NCBI RefSeq assembly: GCF_009857835.1
Contig: NZ_WWCL01000004.1
Span: 310,001 to 374,000, forward strand
DNA: 64,000 nucleotides
Origin: Duganella fentianensis
GTDB lineage: Bacteria > Pseudomonadota > Gammaproteobacteria > Burkholderiales > Burkholderiaceae_D
Direction of reading: 5' to 3'
In this document: piece after piece, positions 29,174 to 36,996 of the stretch
Layout of the letters: each line of letters opens with the position of its first letter
How positions within the stretch are numbered: the first letter of the stretch is position 1
Program-made: the position numbers and the translations under genes
The notes under the pieces: model-generated
What the model was told of the DNA's origin: nothing
Seen by the model: the letters and a program-made list of their open reading frames with translations, nothing else
Database searches by the model: none

Positions 29174-29734
29174 ATGAAGAAGATTGCTCTAGCGCTGCTA
29201 TTCAGTATGTCCGCTATCTTTAGCGCCCATGCCGACGTGGTTCATCCTACCGTGGAAATCGCACTGGTGAAGTCGGTCGGTACGACGGACCAGTGGAGTG
29301 CTGGTTTCGGTAATACCATTAACAAGGGCTCCGATGCCTGGTTCACGGACACCTATATTTTTACCCCAGAAATGGCTGGCAACTTCAAAGTTAATGGCGG
29401 TGTGTTCAATATCTACTCGAGCATGGCCCAGTCGATTGTGTTCGACTCCGTGACGGTGAATGGCGTCAAACTGAAACTGAAAAGCACTTACGACGTAGAT
29501 CTGGGTCAAGGCACCTATTCGGCCGTGCTGGGTAACACCTGGCTGAGCGGTCCACTAAAAATGGTGGTACACGGGTTTGCCGGTGGTGAAGCGCCATCCT
29601 TCTCGGCTTCGTATGTTGGTACTCTGAATGTACGCGGCATTGCCGCGGTACCGGAACCAGAAACCTACGCCATGATGGTGGCCGGTCTGGGTCTGGTAGG
29701 CCTGATGGCTCGCCGTCGTAAGCAAAGTGTTTGA
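29174..29734 (+). CDS. FxDxF-type PEP-CTERM protein
   Basis: 186 residues with a signal peptide (about 1-20, ending AHAD) and a C-terminal PEP-CTERM tail: VPEPETYAMMVAGLGLVG, then RRRKQ. The centre contains WFTDTYIF, matching the FxDxF motif after which this small family is named. It is predicted to be exported and processed by an exosortase, and released or held in the envelope or matrix. AAAAGGAAA precedes the ATG. It is divergent to the response regulator and kinase pair and ends before a strong terminator, so it is a single-gene unit. Confidence 0.88.
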   Translation: MKKIALALLFSMSAIFSAHADVVHPTVEIALVKSVGTTDQWSAGFGNTINKGSDAWFTDTYIFTPEMAGNFKVNGGVFNIYSSMAQSIVFDSVTVNGVKLKLKSTYDVDLGQGTYSAVLGNTWLSGPLKMVVHGFAGGEAPSFSASYVGTLNVRGIAAVPEPETYAMMVAGLGLVGLMARRRKQSV

Positions 29735-29786
29735 TTCCCGGCATTAGACTCGCCTGGATTTAGCTGGCCTCCGTGCCAGCGTTCGG

Positions 29787-29828
29787 CCGGCTGCACATGG
29801 TACACATGGGCAGCCGGTGTTTTTTTTT
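29787..29828 (+). terminator. Rho-independent terminator after PEP-CTERM gene
   Basis: CCGGCTGC at 29787-29794 pairs with GCAGCCGG at 29810-29817, followed by TGT and eight further T residues to 29828. Well-formed intrinsic terminator for the gene ending at 29734. Confidence 0.9.
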
Positions 29829-29942
29829 GTGCGTCGCCCTGTGCGGAGCGCTGTCCCTGTTGCTGCATGATTCGGTCAAAAACCTGGCCGGGTGAGCATC
29901 AGCGCAAGCTCCCCGAAGTATGTGGGCCTGGTATCGTTTATC

Positions 29943-29970
29943 TTGCCAATTATTCAGATTGATATAAAAT
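29943..29970 (+). promoter_or_regulatory. Sigma-70 type promoter of a small gene
   Basis: TTGCCA at 29943-29948 and TAAAAT at 29965-29970 are 16 bp apart, about 30 bp ahead of the GTG start at 30002. Confidence 0.55.
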
Positions 29971-30001
29971 ATGGAGCGATAATCGCGACTAGGGGATAAA
30001 C

Positions 30002-30217
30002 GTGGACACTGATTTGCCAGTCGGCCGGCCATCGAAAGACTTGGCTATCGAGCTCGCCTATGCCAAGTACATGGCAGCATTGGCAACCCACCATCCTAAA
30101 CCCGGCTCTCTGGCGGCCGCTGATTCGCGTGCTTATATCGTTGTACCGGCTGACTCTCCCCGGGAAAGCTGCGAAGTAGTTACAGACCAGCCCCACCCGC
30201 AATCAGTGTCTGGCTAA
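30002..30217 (+). CDS. Small hypothetical protein (71 aa)
   Basis: I do not recognise it. A GTG start at 30002 has AGGGGA 5 bases upstream and a plausible promoter at 29943-29970, which argues that this short frame is translated. The product is soluble and mixed in character: an N-terminal GRPSKDLAIELAYAKYM segment that could form a helix, followed by a Pro/Ser-rich tail. No signal peptide, membrane segment or cysteine motif stands out. It is isolated between a terminator and a membrane-protein gene, in the AT-richer stretch. Confidence 0.5.
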   Translation: MDTDLPVGRPSKDLAIELAYAKYMAALATHHPKPGSLAAADSRAYIVVPADSPRESCEVVTDQPHPQSVSG

Positions 30218-30364
30218 CACTGTTCCCCGAACTCTATCGTTGGATCCATATGAGGCACTAGCCTTATAGGCCTATTGCACCACAGGGGTAGGTGCGGCTA
30301 TTTCGTCGCGGCGACGTAATACGTGACAATCCTGCATCGACCTAGTTGAACTATTTATGCGGGC

Positions 30365-30423
30365 CATGGTACTGTCTTGCATTTTAGAACTAACAGTTTC
30401 TGCGCAGTTGCGTCAGTACCATG
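30365..30423. promoter_or_regulatory. Perfect 10-bp inverted repeat ahead of membrane-protein gene
   Basis: CATGGTACTG at 30365-30374 and CAGTACCATG at 30414-30423 are exact inverted copies 39 bp apart, the second ending 4 bases before the ATG at 30428. In mRNA the pair could close a long leader hairpin over the translation start; in DNA it could be a split operator. Confidence 0.45.
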
Positions 30424-30427
30424 TGAT

Positions 30428-30988
30428 ATGAACAAGCCTACATCGTCGTCAAATTTGAATCTGTATCTGGTGTTGGGGACGATAGCCCTGCATGGAACTA
30501 TGATGGTGGCGAACGAATTGTTTTTCCGGAAGGCGGAATTTCTACAGGGGATAGGCTGGATTTACCTGCCGGCCGGCACACGGTTGTTGTGTACGCTGTT
30601 GTTTGGCCAGGCCGGTGCTATCGGGCTGCTGGTATCGGGCTGGTTTGCTTGCTACTGGTATTACTTTCCCGGTGATGCCGTACGGGCCACTACGGGGACC
30701 ATCGCCGGGGCCATGGGGCCCTATCTGGTCTATCTGATCGCCCAGCGCGAATATGGTCTGCAGGCGTCCTTGCAGAATCTGACGCCGAAGCGGCTGTTGA
30801 TCTGTGCCGTTGCATGTGCGATAGCAAGTCCTGTATTGCATCATATTTGGTTTGCCGTACATGGCGACGACAATCTGTTGCCCGGGTTCTTAGTGATGTT
30901 CGTTGGCGACCTGGTGGGGGCACTGATTGTGTTGTACACAGCGAAAGGGATACTCGCGATACTGCCCAAGCCGGGGCGATTAAAGTAG
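30428..30988 (+). CDS. Multi-pass inner-membrane protein of unknown function
   Basis: 186 residues with about five to six hydrophobic segments, starting LYLVLGTIALHGTMMVANE and ending with a short basic tail. I do not recognise the family; the layout recalls the MASE-type membrane sensory modules, but there is no attached output domain. The ATG at 30428 is used because the longer frame reaches into the inverted repeat. No clear Shine-Dalgarno sequence is present. It sits 79 bp before a MarR-like gene, with a separate promoter for the latter. Confidence 0.65.
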   Translation: MNKPTSSSNLNLYLVLGTIALHGTMMVANELFFRKAEFLQGIGWIYLPAGTRLLCTLLFGQAGAIGLLVSGWFACYWYYFPGDAVRATTGTIAGAMGPYLVYLIAQREYGLQASLQNLTPKRLLICAVACAIASPVLHHIWFAVHGDDNLLPGFLVMFVGDLVGALIVLYTAKGILAILPKPGRLK

Positions 30989-31001
30989 TCGTCTGGCGAT
31001 G

Positions 31002-31018
31002 TGCTAAAATTTGTAGCA
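31002..31018. promoter_or_regulatory. Palindrome over -10 box of MarR-like gene
   Basis: TGCTAAAATTTGTAGCA is a 17-bp sequence symmetric at 14 of 16 paired positions. It contains the candidate -10 hexamer TAAAAT (31005-31010). A dyad over the promoter of a MarR-type gene suggests autorepression. Confidence 0.5.
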
Positions 31019-31067
31019 TCTTACCGTGTCAGTTAGCCGCCCATTCGCCATAGTTCCATACGACGCC

Positions 31068-31421
31068 ATGATGCCACCCAAACGACCTGCCGACATTTAC
31101 ATGCGCTTTCTTCAACTCGCCGAAGCATTGCGTGGCTTGCCGTCGCTGCCCCCGCTTGACCCGCTGGAAGAGCGGATTCTGGCGATTGTCGCCAAGGCTA
31201 GTCAGGAAGAAGAGCGCTTGTCGGTGCGCGACATGATGGGGAAAAAAGAGCTTGGCGCACCTGCGACTGTGCATAGCCGCCTGACCTCGATGCGGGAAAA
31301 GGGCTGGCTGATCTTGACGGATACCGAGGACGCGCGCCGCAAGCAGGTAGAACTGACTCAGGATGCCTTGAAGTATTTCGATAAACTGTCGAAGTGCATG
31401 GTCAAAGCCACGCAGCAGTAA
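31068..31421 (+). CDS. MarR-like winged-helix regulator
   Basis: 117 residues with a start at the double ATG 31068/31071; no good ribosome site is seen, and an in-frame GTG at 31026 is an alternative. The centre has a winged-helix pattern: LDPLEERILAIVAKASQ, a recognition helix near APATVHSRLTSMREKGW, then a wing LTDTEDARRKQVELT, the usual MarR D-x-R-R-K-x-V-x-L-T signature. It lacks the long dimerisation helices of full-length MarR proteins. A palindrome overlaps its promoter. Target and ligand are unknown; it is in the AT-richer region with the unknown membrane protein upstream. Confidence 0.75.
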   Translation: MMPPKRPADIYMRFLQLAEALRGLPSLPPLDPLEERILAIVAKASQEEERLSVRDMMGKKELGAPATVHSRLTSMREKGWLILTDTEDARRKQVELTQDALKYFDKLSKCMVKATQQ

Positions 31422-31924
31422 ATTCATCTTCATCTGCCTCCCTTCCGACAGGGATGGAGAGGCTCCCCAATATCCCATTTCAATTCCGCTGGCTGTGCAT
31501 CTATAGATGACAGCACAAGCTGCCAGTTCTGCTACCTCCCATTCCAACTCTCGTAAAAAATTTGCAATAACCGGAGATCTTGTCTTCGACGTATGTCCGG
31601 ATATGAAAACGGCGCTGAAAATTGATCTAAAATATATACCAATATGAAATTTAGATCGATAATGCTGGGGCGAGATTTCTTGAATCTCTGATCTATAGCT
31701 TGCATTTTTCAGACGTCGTGGGAGGGGCTGAAACTTTACTGGGCGCGCTTCGGGCAGTCCTTCGCAAAACGATGCGCCGGGTGCGCCAATGGCAATCATT
31801 TCTGGCGACGCAGAGCCACTAATCAGCCCGCCACCATGCCTGTTGCTCACCATATGAATGCGATGGATGAAAAACGTCTATGTAAGTGCAGAACTTCTTG
31901 CGCGGCCATCAAAAAGGATAATCA
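31422..31924. other. 503-bp gene-free AT-rich region with several inverted repeats
   Basis: No coding frame is convincing here; the long minus-strand frame across it is the shadow of the MarR-like gene extended into non-coding sequence. It holds the palindrome CATCTATAGATG at 31498-31509, embedded in a longer GCTGT...ACAGC dyad (31492-31514), and an inverted repeat 31621-31631 / 31650-31660 (core GATCTAAA/TTTAGATC). The latter may be an operator for the downstream SGNH-like gene. Base composition is visibly AT-richer than the flanks. Confidence 0.6.
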
Positions 31925-32768
31925 ATGAGCGAAATTCTTGTGACCCCTGCGTTACAAAATTCGATAATGTTTCATGCCATAAAACGAACTGCATTGCAGG
32001 AGTTCGGCCATGAGATCAGCACTCTGGTAGTCGGATCGTCGCACGGGGACTGTGGATTTAATCCGGAGTTCTTTCCTGGCTCATTTAATCTCTGCACCTC
32101 GTCGCAAGACTTGAAGTTTTCTAGTCTTCTGTATGAGAAAGCAGTGGAGCAGTGTCCTGGTATCAGGAATCTGATTCTCTTTTACTCGGTGTTTTCGCCG
32201 GGTAGCGTCTTGGAGAAAAGTCCGAGTGAAAACTATCATGCGCTTTCCTTGAACGAACTGTTTGATCTTGGACTTGACTTCGAAGACATGGATGAAACCT
32301 CGACCTGGCTAGGAGCAAATATAAAGGGACGGCTGGATGGTGTATCCAAACAAGCGGGCTACATGGGCTTCGTCGCCAACGAAGGAAAAGGGATTTATAG
32401 GTGAAGCCTTTGGGGCTCAGAAACGTGCCAATGACCACCTGCGATTCAGCCGCACCGATGGCGCACACCTGTATTTGATAAGAATGCTGTTGAAAGCCAA
32501 GGCGCTGAACCACAAAATGTTCATCGTTCTATCACCAGTGCGCTCTGACTACAAGGCCGCGGTTTTAGCCCGTAATCCACAGGTGTTCGAGCGCCTGTTT
32601 GATCTATTGAACCAATTTGAGCTCGGGTATCGCCCTACGGTGATTGATTTCTTTAATGACAATCAGATCGAAGATGCGCACTTTGCCGATTACGATCACT
32701 TACTTCCTACCGGCGATGGGGTCGCTTACATATCCAAACGGATCGAACAAATCGTTCGTGAAAGCTAG
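31925..32768 (+). pseudogene. SGNH/GDSL-like hydrolase, split by a one-base frameshift
   Basis: Two overlapping frames belong to one gene. The first (31925-32404) carries VVGSSHGDCGFNP, which resembles SGNH block I, and runs to a stop at 32402. The second frame, open from before 32337 to 32768, continues in register if one base is skipped in the AAAAGGG tract at 32386-32392, and ends with DAHFADYDHLLP, like the block V D-x-x-H. Joined, the product is about 280 residues. The ATG at 31925 has AAAGGAT upstream. So this is a recent pseudogene, a sequencing error, or a rare programmed +1 shift. Relatives often modify surface glycans; the substrate is unknown. The gene is AT-richer than the chromosome, suggesting acquisition. 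Confidence 0.7.
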
Positions 32769-32826
32769 CTGGTTTGCTGCAAGTGTCGCGCTACAGTGAT
32801 TTCCCCACCGAGTACCAGGGGATTTT

Positions 32827-32903
32827 TGGTCGGGGTGAGAGGATTCGAACCTCCGGCCTCTACGTCCCGAACGTAGCGCTCTACCGGGCTAAGCTACACC
32901 CCG
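32827..32903 (-). tRNA. tRNA-Pro (anticodon CGG)
   Basis: On the minus strand, 77 bases fold as a cloverleaf: acceptor CGGGGTG/CACCCCG, anticodon stem CTACG/CGTAG around the loop TTCGGGA with anticodon CGG, T-loop GGTTCGAATCC, and an encoded CCA at the 3' end (32827-32829). Its 3' end faces the AT-rich stretch with the broken SGNH gene. Confidence 0.96.
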
Positions 32904-33090
32904 ACGGTGTGGGTTTATTACACCGGATTTTTCGCCAGATCTCAACACCCGGCCTAACAGAGCGTGGTGTTCTGCGCACTCATCGCATGTGCAGCGAGGA
33001 TCGTCGGGCTGCGGTGCGGAATGAGCTGGGCGTCGGAACGGGGTAAATCAGCGATAATGCGGTTTTTGCAAACCGTATCTGGGCAGACCT

Positions 33091-33438
33091 ATGAGTATCA
33101 TGATCTATCACAATAATGCCTGCGGCACTTCGCGCAAGACGCTGGAAGCCATCCGTGCCAGCGGCGTGGAACCGCAGATTATCGACTATGTGAAACAGCC
33201 GCCTACGCGCGCCGAACTGGAGCAGATGATCGCCAGGGCAGGCATCACGGTGCGTCAGGCCATGCGCAACAAGGGCGAACTGTATGAGCAGCTGGGTCTG
33301 GCTGATACCAGCCTGAATGACTCGGCCCTGCTGGATGCCATGATGGCCCACCCCATCCTGATCGAGCGGCCATTCGTGGTCAGCACCAAAGGCGTGCGGC
33401 TGTGCCGCCCCAGCGAACTGGTACAGGAGATTCTGTAA
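33091..33438 (+). CDS. arsC: ArsC-family (glutaredoxin-type) arsenate reductase-like protein
   Basis: 115 residues, thioredoxin fold. The active-site cysteine is in NNACGTSRKT (C11), and the conserved block RPFVVSTKGVRLCRP sits near residue 93, including the arginine that binds the oxyanion. Family members reduce arsenate with glutathione and glutaredoxin. No ars transporter or regulator is adjacent, so this could equally be a YffB/ArsC-like housekeeping reductase. The gene ends at a hairpin shared with the convergent NHL-repeat gene. Confidence 0.85.
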   Translation: MSIMIYHNNACGTSRKTLEAIRASGVEPQIIDYVKQPPTRAELEQMIARAGITVRQAMRNKGELYEQLGLADTSLNDSALLDAMMAHPILIERPFVVSTKGVRLCRPSELVQEIL

Positions 33439-33439
33439 A

Positions 33440-33474
33440 GGCCTTGCGGCACGGCGGTGCCGTACTGCAAGGCC
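33440..33474. terminator. Hairpin between convergent arsC and NHL-repeat gene
   Basis: GGCCTTGC at 33440-33447 pairs with GCAAGGCC at 33467-33474, with an inner GGCAC-N4-GTGCC stem. It sits in the 43-bp gap between two convergent stops and can serve both. No long T-run. Confidence 0.65.
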
Positions 33475-33481
33475 GGTCTGT

Positions 33482-35524
33482 CTACAACTGGATTTTGATG
33501 ACGGCACCAGCGCTGCTGATGTAGAGCAGGCCATTGGTGCCAACGGCGATGGCGCTCGGCGCGGCCAGCGATCCGGGCAGGTTGCCGAGGCGCACGCCCA
33601 TACCACCAGCCTTGCCGGCCACTGTGCTGACGCGGCCATCGGGGCTGATCTGGCGCACCGTATGGTTGTCGGTGTCGGACACGTACAGATTGCCGGCGCT
33701 GTCGATGCTGATGCCGCTAGGCGAGTTAAAGCGGGCCGCGCTCCCCACGCCGTCCGCTGAGCCATGCTGGCCGGCGACGCCAGCCAGCGTGCTGACCACG
33801 CCTGCCGGTGTGATCTTGCGGATGGTGTGGTTGTCGCGGTCCGCCACATAAATGTTGCCCGCGGCATCCGCTGCCATCCCCTGAGGCTGATTGAAGCGCG
33901 CCAGGTTAGCACTACCATCGGCACTGCCGATATAGGCCTGATCGTCAGTCGGCGTCTGGAACGCCGTTGCAATGCCGGCGAGCGTACTGACCTGCAGATC
34001 CGGCGTGATCTTGCGGATTGCCGTGCGGGTGCTGACGTACATATTGCCGCGGGCGTCCATGCAGATGCCGTTCATGGTGTTGAAACTGGCGGCGAGGCCT
34101 ATGCCGTCTTTGTCGGCACTGGTAAAAGGCGTGCCGGCGATGGTGCTGACATTGCCCGTTGGCGTAATCTTGCGCACGACAGTGTCGTCGGTGACGTACA
34201 GGTTGCCGCTGGCGTCGATCGCTATCCCGCGCAGGAATACAAAGCGGGCCTCGCTGCCTACGCCGTCGGCATGGGTCATGGCACCATCTTTGCCGGCCAG
34301 CGTGCTGACCTCTCCGGCCGGGGTAATCTTCTTGATCGATAAACCCTGCGTGACATACAGATTGCCGGCAGCATCGAGTATGGAACTGGCGTTCATCGCC
34401 GATAGCGTCACAGGGTTTTTGCCATCGCCGCTGCTGACTGCGGCGCTACCCGCGAGCGGGCTGATGCTGCCATCCGCTGCGATGCTCTGTATGGTTCCAT
34501 TGCGGGTCGTTGCATACAGCGTGCCCTTGCTGTTGACGGTCAGGTGGGTGAACGCGGTGGGCCGTTCCGGCGTGCTGGCGATGAAAGTGGATTGCTCGCC
34601 TTTGGCGTTGATTTTCAGGATGCTATTGCTGTGGCCATCATTGATCAGATAGGTATTGCCGCTGTTATCGACCGTTACCGAGGGCAGGTAGGGCATGAGG
34701 CTGCTCAGGTCGGCAATGGTGGTCACTGTGCCCGCGGGGTCGATTCTGCGTACGGCCCAGTCGTCCACCACTGTCAGGTTGCCTGCGCTGTCCAGCGCCA
34801 TGCCCAGCGGCTTGCTGAACAGCGTCTGATAGGCGGGGCCGTCCTGCAGTGCGCAGCTGATGCCCTTGATCCCGGTCGTGCATTTGCCGCCGATCTTGCC
34901 GGTAAACGTGCTGACCTCGCCATTGCTACCCAGTTTGCGGATGTTGCGCGAAAGCAGTTCGCTGAAATAGACATTGCCGGTGGCATCGCTGGCCAGCGCA
35001 AAAGGTGATTCCAGCAAGGCCGTGCTGCGATTGCCGTCCATATAGCCGAACTTGGTCGGACTGCCGGCCAGCGTGCTGACTGTGCCGCTCTGGGTCACGC
35101 GGCGTATGGTCGTGCCGTCGGTAACGTACAGATTACCGGCAGCATCGATGCTGATGTCGCTCAGGATGGCGAAGCGGGCTGTCTGACTATCGCCATCCGT
35201 GTTGACGAAGTCGCCCGGCTTGCCGGCGATGGTGCTGACCACGCCGGCCGGCGTGATTTGGCGCACGGTAGCGTTGCCGGCATCGGCTACGTAGAGATTG
35301 CCGGCCTGATCGACGGTAATGCCTTGCAGTACGCCGAAATGGGCGTCGCTACCGGTGCCGTCGAGGTTGCCCGGTCCACCGGTCTGGCCAGCCAGCAGAT
35401 ACAGTCCCCGTGCAGGGGGCGAAGCTGGCGTTACGCTGGCTTGCGGGCTGCTGCCGCCACCGCAGCCACCTAGTAGCGAGGAAATTGCCAGCGCAATGGC
35501 CAGCCCTTGCAGTCGGAGTTTCAT
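33482..35524 (-). CDS. NHL-repeat beta-propeller lipoprotein
   Basis: 680 residues from the ATG at 35524. The first 25 form a lipoprotein signal with lipobox LLGGC, followed by a Gly/Ser linker. The rest is a chain of about eleven NHL-type repeats, each with the core D-x-x-GNLYV-x-D, then hRKITPxGxVSTLAG. These predict one or two beta-propellers held at the membrane, facing the periplasm or outside. NHL propellers bind proteins, glycans or small ligands; no catalytic residues are obvious. The neighbours (arsC, ispB) give no clue. The TATAAT-type box at 35568-35573 and the flanking ATTGCT/AGCAAT dyad mark its own promoter. Confidence 0.85.
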   Translation of the reverse strand: MKLRLQGLAIALAISSLLGGCGGGSSPQASVTPASPPARGLYLLAGQTGGPGNLDGTGSDAHFGVLQGITVDQAGNLYVADAGNATVRQITPAGVVSTIAGKPGDFVNTDGDSQTARFAILSDISIDAAGNLYVTDGTTIRRVTQSGTVSTLAGSPTKFGYMDGNRSTALLESPFALASDATGNVYFSELLSRNIRKLGSNGEVSTFTGKIGGKCTTGIKGISCALQDGPAYQTLFSKPLGMALDSAGNLTVVDDWAVRRIDPAGTVTTIADLSSLMPYLPSVTVDNSGNTYLINDGHSNSILKINAKGEQSTFIASTPERPTAFTHLTVNSKGTLYATTRNGTIQSIAADGSISPLAGSAAVSSGDGKNPVTLSAMNASSILDAAGNLYVTQGLSIKKITPAGEVSTLAGKDGAMTHADGVGSEARFVFLRGIAIDASGNLYVTDDTVVRKITPTGNVSTIAGTPFTSADKDGIGLAASFNTMNGICMDARGNMYVSTRTAIRKITPDLQVSTLAGIATAFQTPTDDQAYIGSADGSANLARFNQPQGMAADAAGNIYVADRDNHTIRKITPAGVVSTLAGVAGQHGSADGVGSAARFNSPSGISIDSAGNLYVSDTDNHTVRQISPDGRVSTVAGKAGGMGVRLGNLPGSLAAPSAIAVGTNGLLYISSAGAVIKIQL

Positions 35525-35559
35525 GATCGGATGCGGCGCGCGTCGCCGTGAGAGTTTCA

Positions 35560-35589
35560 ATTGCTAAATTATATACAATTAAAAGCAAT
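35560..35589 (-). promoter_or_regulatory. Promoter region of NHL-repeat lipoprotein
   Basis: On the minus strand TATAAT occupies 35568-35573. It is flanked by ATTGCT at 35560-35565 and AGCAAT at 35584-35589, a perfect 6-bp dyad that could bind a regulator. No good -35 was found. Confidence 0.5.
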
Positions 35590-35634
35590 ATTCATGAAAA
35601 TATCATGTTACCGGTCTGGCTGGCGCCCAAAGCA

Positions 35635-35671
35635 ACAGGGCCAGTGCCGGCGTTGCCGGAACTGGCCCTGT
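35635..35671 (-). terminator. Terminator hairpin after ispB
   Basis: Arms 35635-35651 and 35655-35671 pair over 17 positions with one mismatch (core GGGCCAGT/ACTGGCCC plus CCGGC/GCCGG), loop 3. It lies 41 bp past the ispB stop. The following minus-strand sequence has only a short T-rich patch. Confidence 0.75.
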
Positions 35672-35711
35672 GCTCAGGCTGCCGCGCGCTGCGGCGCCAG
35701 GTAGCCGGCGA

Positions 35712-36701
35712 TCAGTGGTTGCGGTGCACCGAGAAGTGCGCCAGCTGTTGCAGCGATTCTTTGTAGATGCTGTCCGGCAGGTCGGCGATGGCGGCGGCGG
35801 CCCGTTCGGCAGCGGCCACGGCCTGCTGGCGCGTGTAGTCGAGTGCGCCGCTGCTGGTGATGGCGGCGAGGATGGTGTCGAAATGCTGTTCGTCACCCTG
35901 TTCGATGCAGCTGCGCACCAGTGCGCGCTGTTCCGCCGTGCCGTTTTCCATCAGGTAGATCAGCGGCAGGGTAGGCTTGCCTTCACGCAGGTCATCGCCC
36001 ACGTTCTTGCCGATTTCGCTGGCATCGCCGGCGTAGTCGAGCACGTCGTCGATCAGCTGGAACGCGGTACCGAGCGAGCGGCCATATTCGCCGGCAGCGG
36101 CGATCTGGTCATCGTTGCAGCCCGAAATCAGGGCGCCCAGCTCGGCCGCGGCTTCGAACAGCTTGGCCGTTTTCGAGCGTATCACCTGCAGATAGCGTTC
36201 CTGGTTTACATCGGGATCGTGCATGTTCAGCAGCTGCAGCACTTCGCCTTCGGCGATCACGTTGGTGGCGTCGGACAGGATCTGCATCACGCGCATATTG
36301 TTCAGGCCGACCATCATCTGGAAGGAGCGCGAGTACAGGAAGTCGCCCACCAGCACGGAAGCGGCGTTGCCGAACAGGGCATTGGCGGTGGCGCGGCCGC
36401 GGCGCAGCGAGGATTCGTCGACCACGTCATCATGCAGCAGGGTGGCGGTGTGGATGAATTCGACCACGGCGGCCAGTTCGTGATGGGCCGTGCCCCTGTA
36501 GCCATAAGCATTGGCCACCAGCAGTACCAGCACGGGACGGATACGCTTGCCCCCGGCGCTGATGATGTATTCTGCAATCTGGTTGACGAGGCTGACCTCG
36601 GAATGCAGTTTCTGGCGGATCACCGTGTTGACGGCGTCCATATCGGCAGCAATCGTTTGGGCGATGGTATTTTGTGGGGCGGTTTGGGTAGCGGCAGACA
36701 A
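35712..36701 (-). CDS. ispB: Octaprenyl diphosphate synthase
   Basis: 329 residues, trans-polyprenyl synthase family. The two aspartate-rich motifs that bind Mg-diphosphate are LLHDDVVDESSLRRG (DD at 91-92) and LIDDVLDYAG (DD at 218-219), with GGKRIRPVLVLL near 50. IspB makes the C40 side chain of ubiquinone-8. In beta- and gammaproteobacteria it is commonly divergent to rplU-rpmA, as here, which supports the call. A minus-strand TATAAT at 36736-36741 is a likely -10. Confidence 0.95.
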   Translation of the reverse strand: MSAATQTAPQNTIAQTIAADMDAVNTVIRQKLHSEVSLVNQIAEYIISAGGKRIRPVLVLLVANAYGYRGTAHHELAAVVEFIHTATLLHDDVVDESSLRRGRATANALFGNAASVLVGDFLYSRSFQMMVGLNNMRVMQILSDATNVIAEGEVLQLLNMHDPDVNQERYLQVIRSKTAKLFEAAAELGALISGCNDDQIAAAGEYGRSLGTAFQLIDDVLDYAGDASEIGKNVGDDLREGKPTLPLIYLMENGTAEQRALVRSCIEQGDEQHFDTILAAITSSGALDYTRQQAVAAAERAAAAIADLPDSIYKESLQQLAHFSVHRNH

Positions 36702-36887
36702 GACGAACCTGTGCAGTAGACTATGGGTGGTCGTGATTATACGACATGCCCCTGCGCAGAGGGGTATAGCCCAACATGACAGTCAGGATAGTTTGTTAAA
36801 AAAACAGCACAATCGGGCCGCTGTGCGCCCTAAGAAGCCAACAAGCATGTCAGACATACCACGCGCCGGAAGTTTTGTGAATAGTTT

Positions 36888-36916
36888 TTGACGCGAAAAC
36901 CCATCCCATGTATAAT
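36888..36916 (+). promoter_or_regulatory. Sigma-70 promoter of rplU-rpmA
   Basis: TTGACG at 36888-36893 and TATAAT at 36911-36916 with a 17-bp spacer, nearly consensus. The leader to the rplU ATG at 36997 would be about 74 bases. Confidence 0.9.
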
Positions 36917-36996
36917 CAGCGGTTCCCCGGTTTTCATGCTGTTGTTTTTGCAGAGGCCGGACGGAATTTTCTTAACATTTGATGAGGTTTCAAATC

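Noticed and set aside
31029-31853. 274-codon minus-strand frame across the MarR-like gene and the gap
   Set aside because: The part over the MarR-like gene is antisense to a real winged helix, and the rest has no domain or ribosome site.
32774-33046. 90-codon plus-strand frame
   Set aside because: It reads through the complement of the tRNA-Pro gene; the resemblance to a protein is an artefact.
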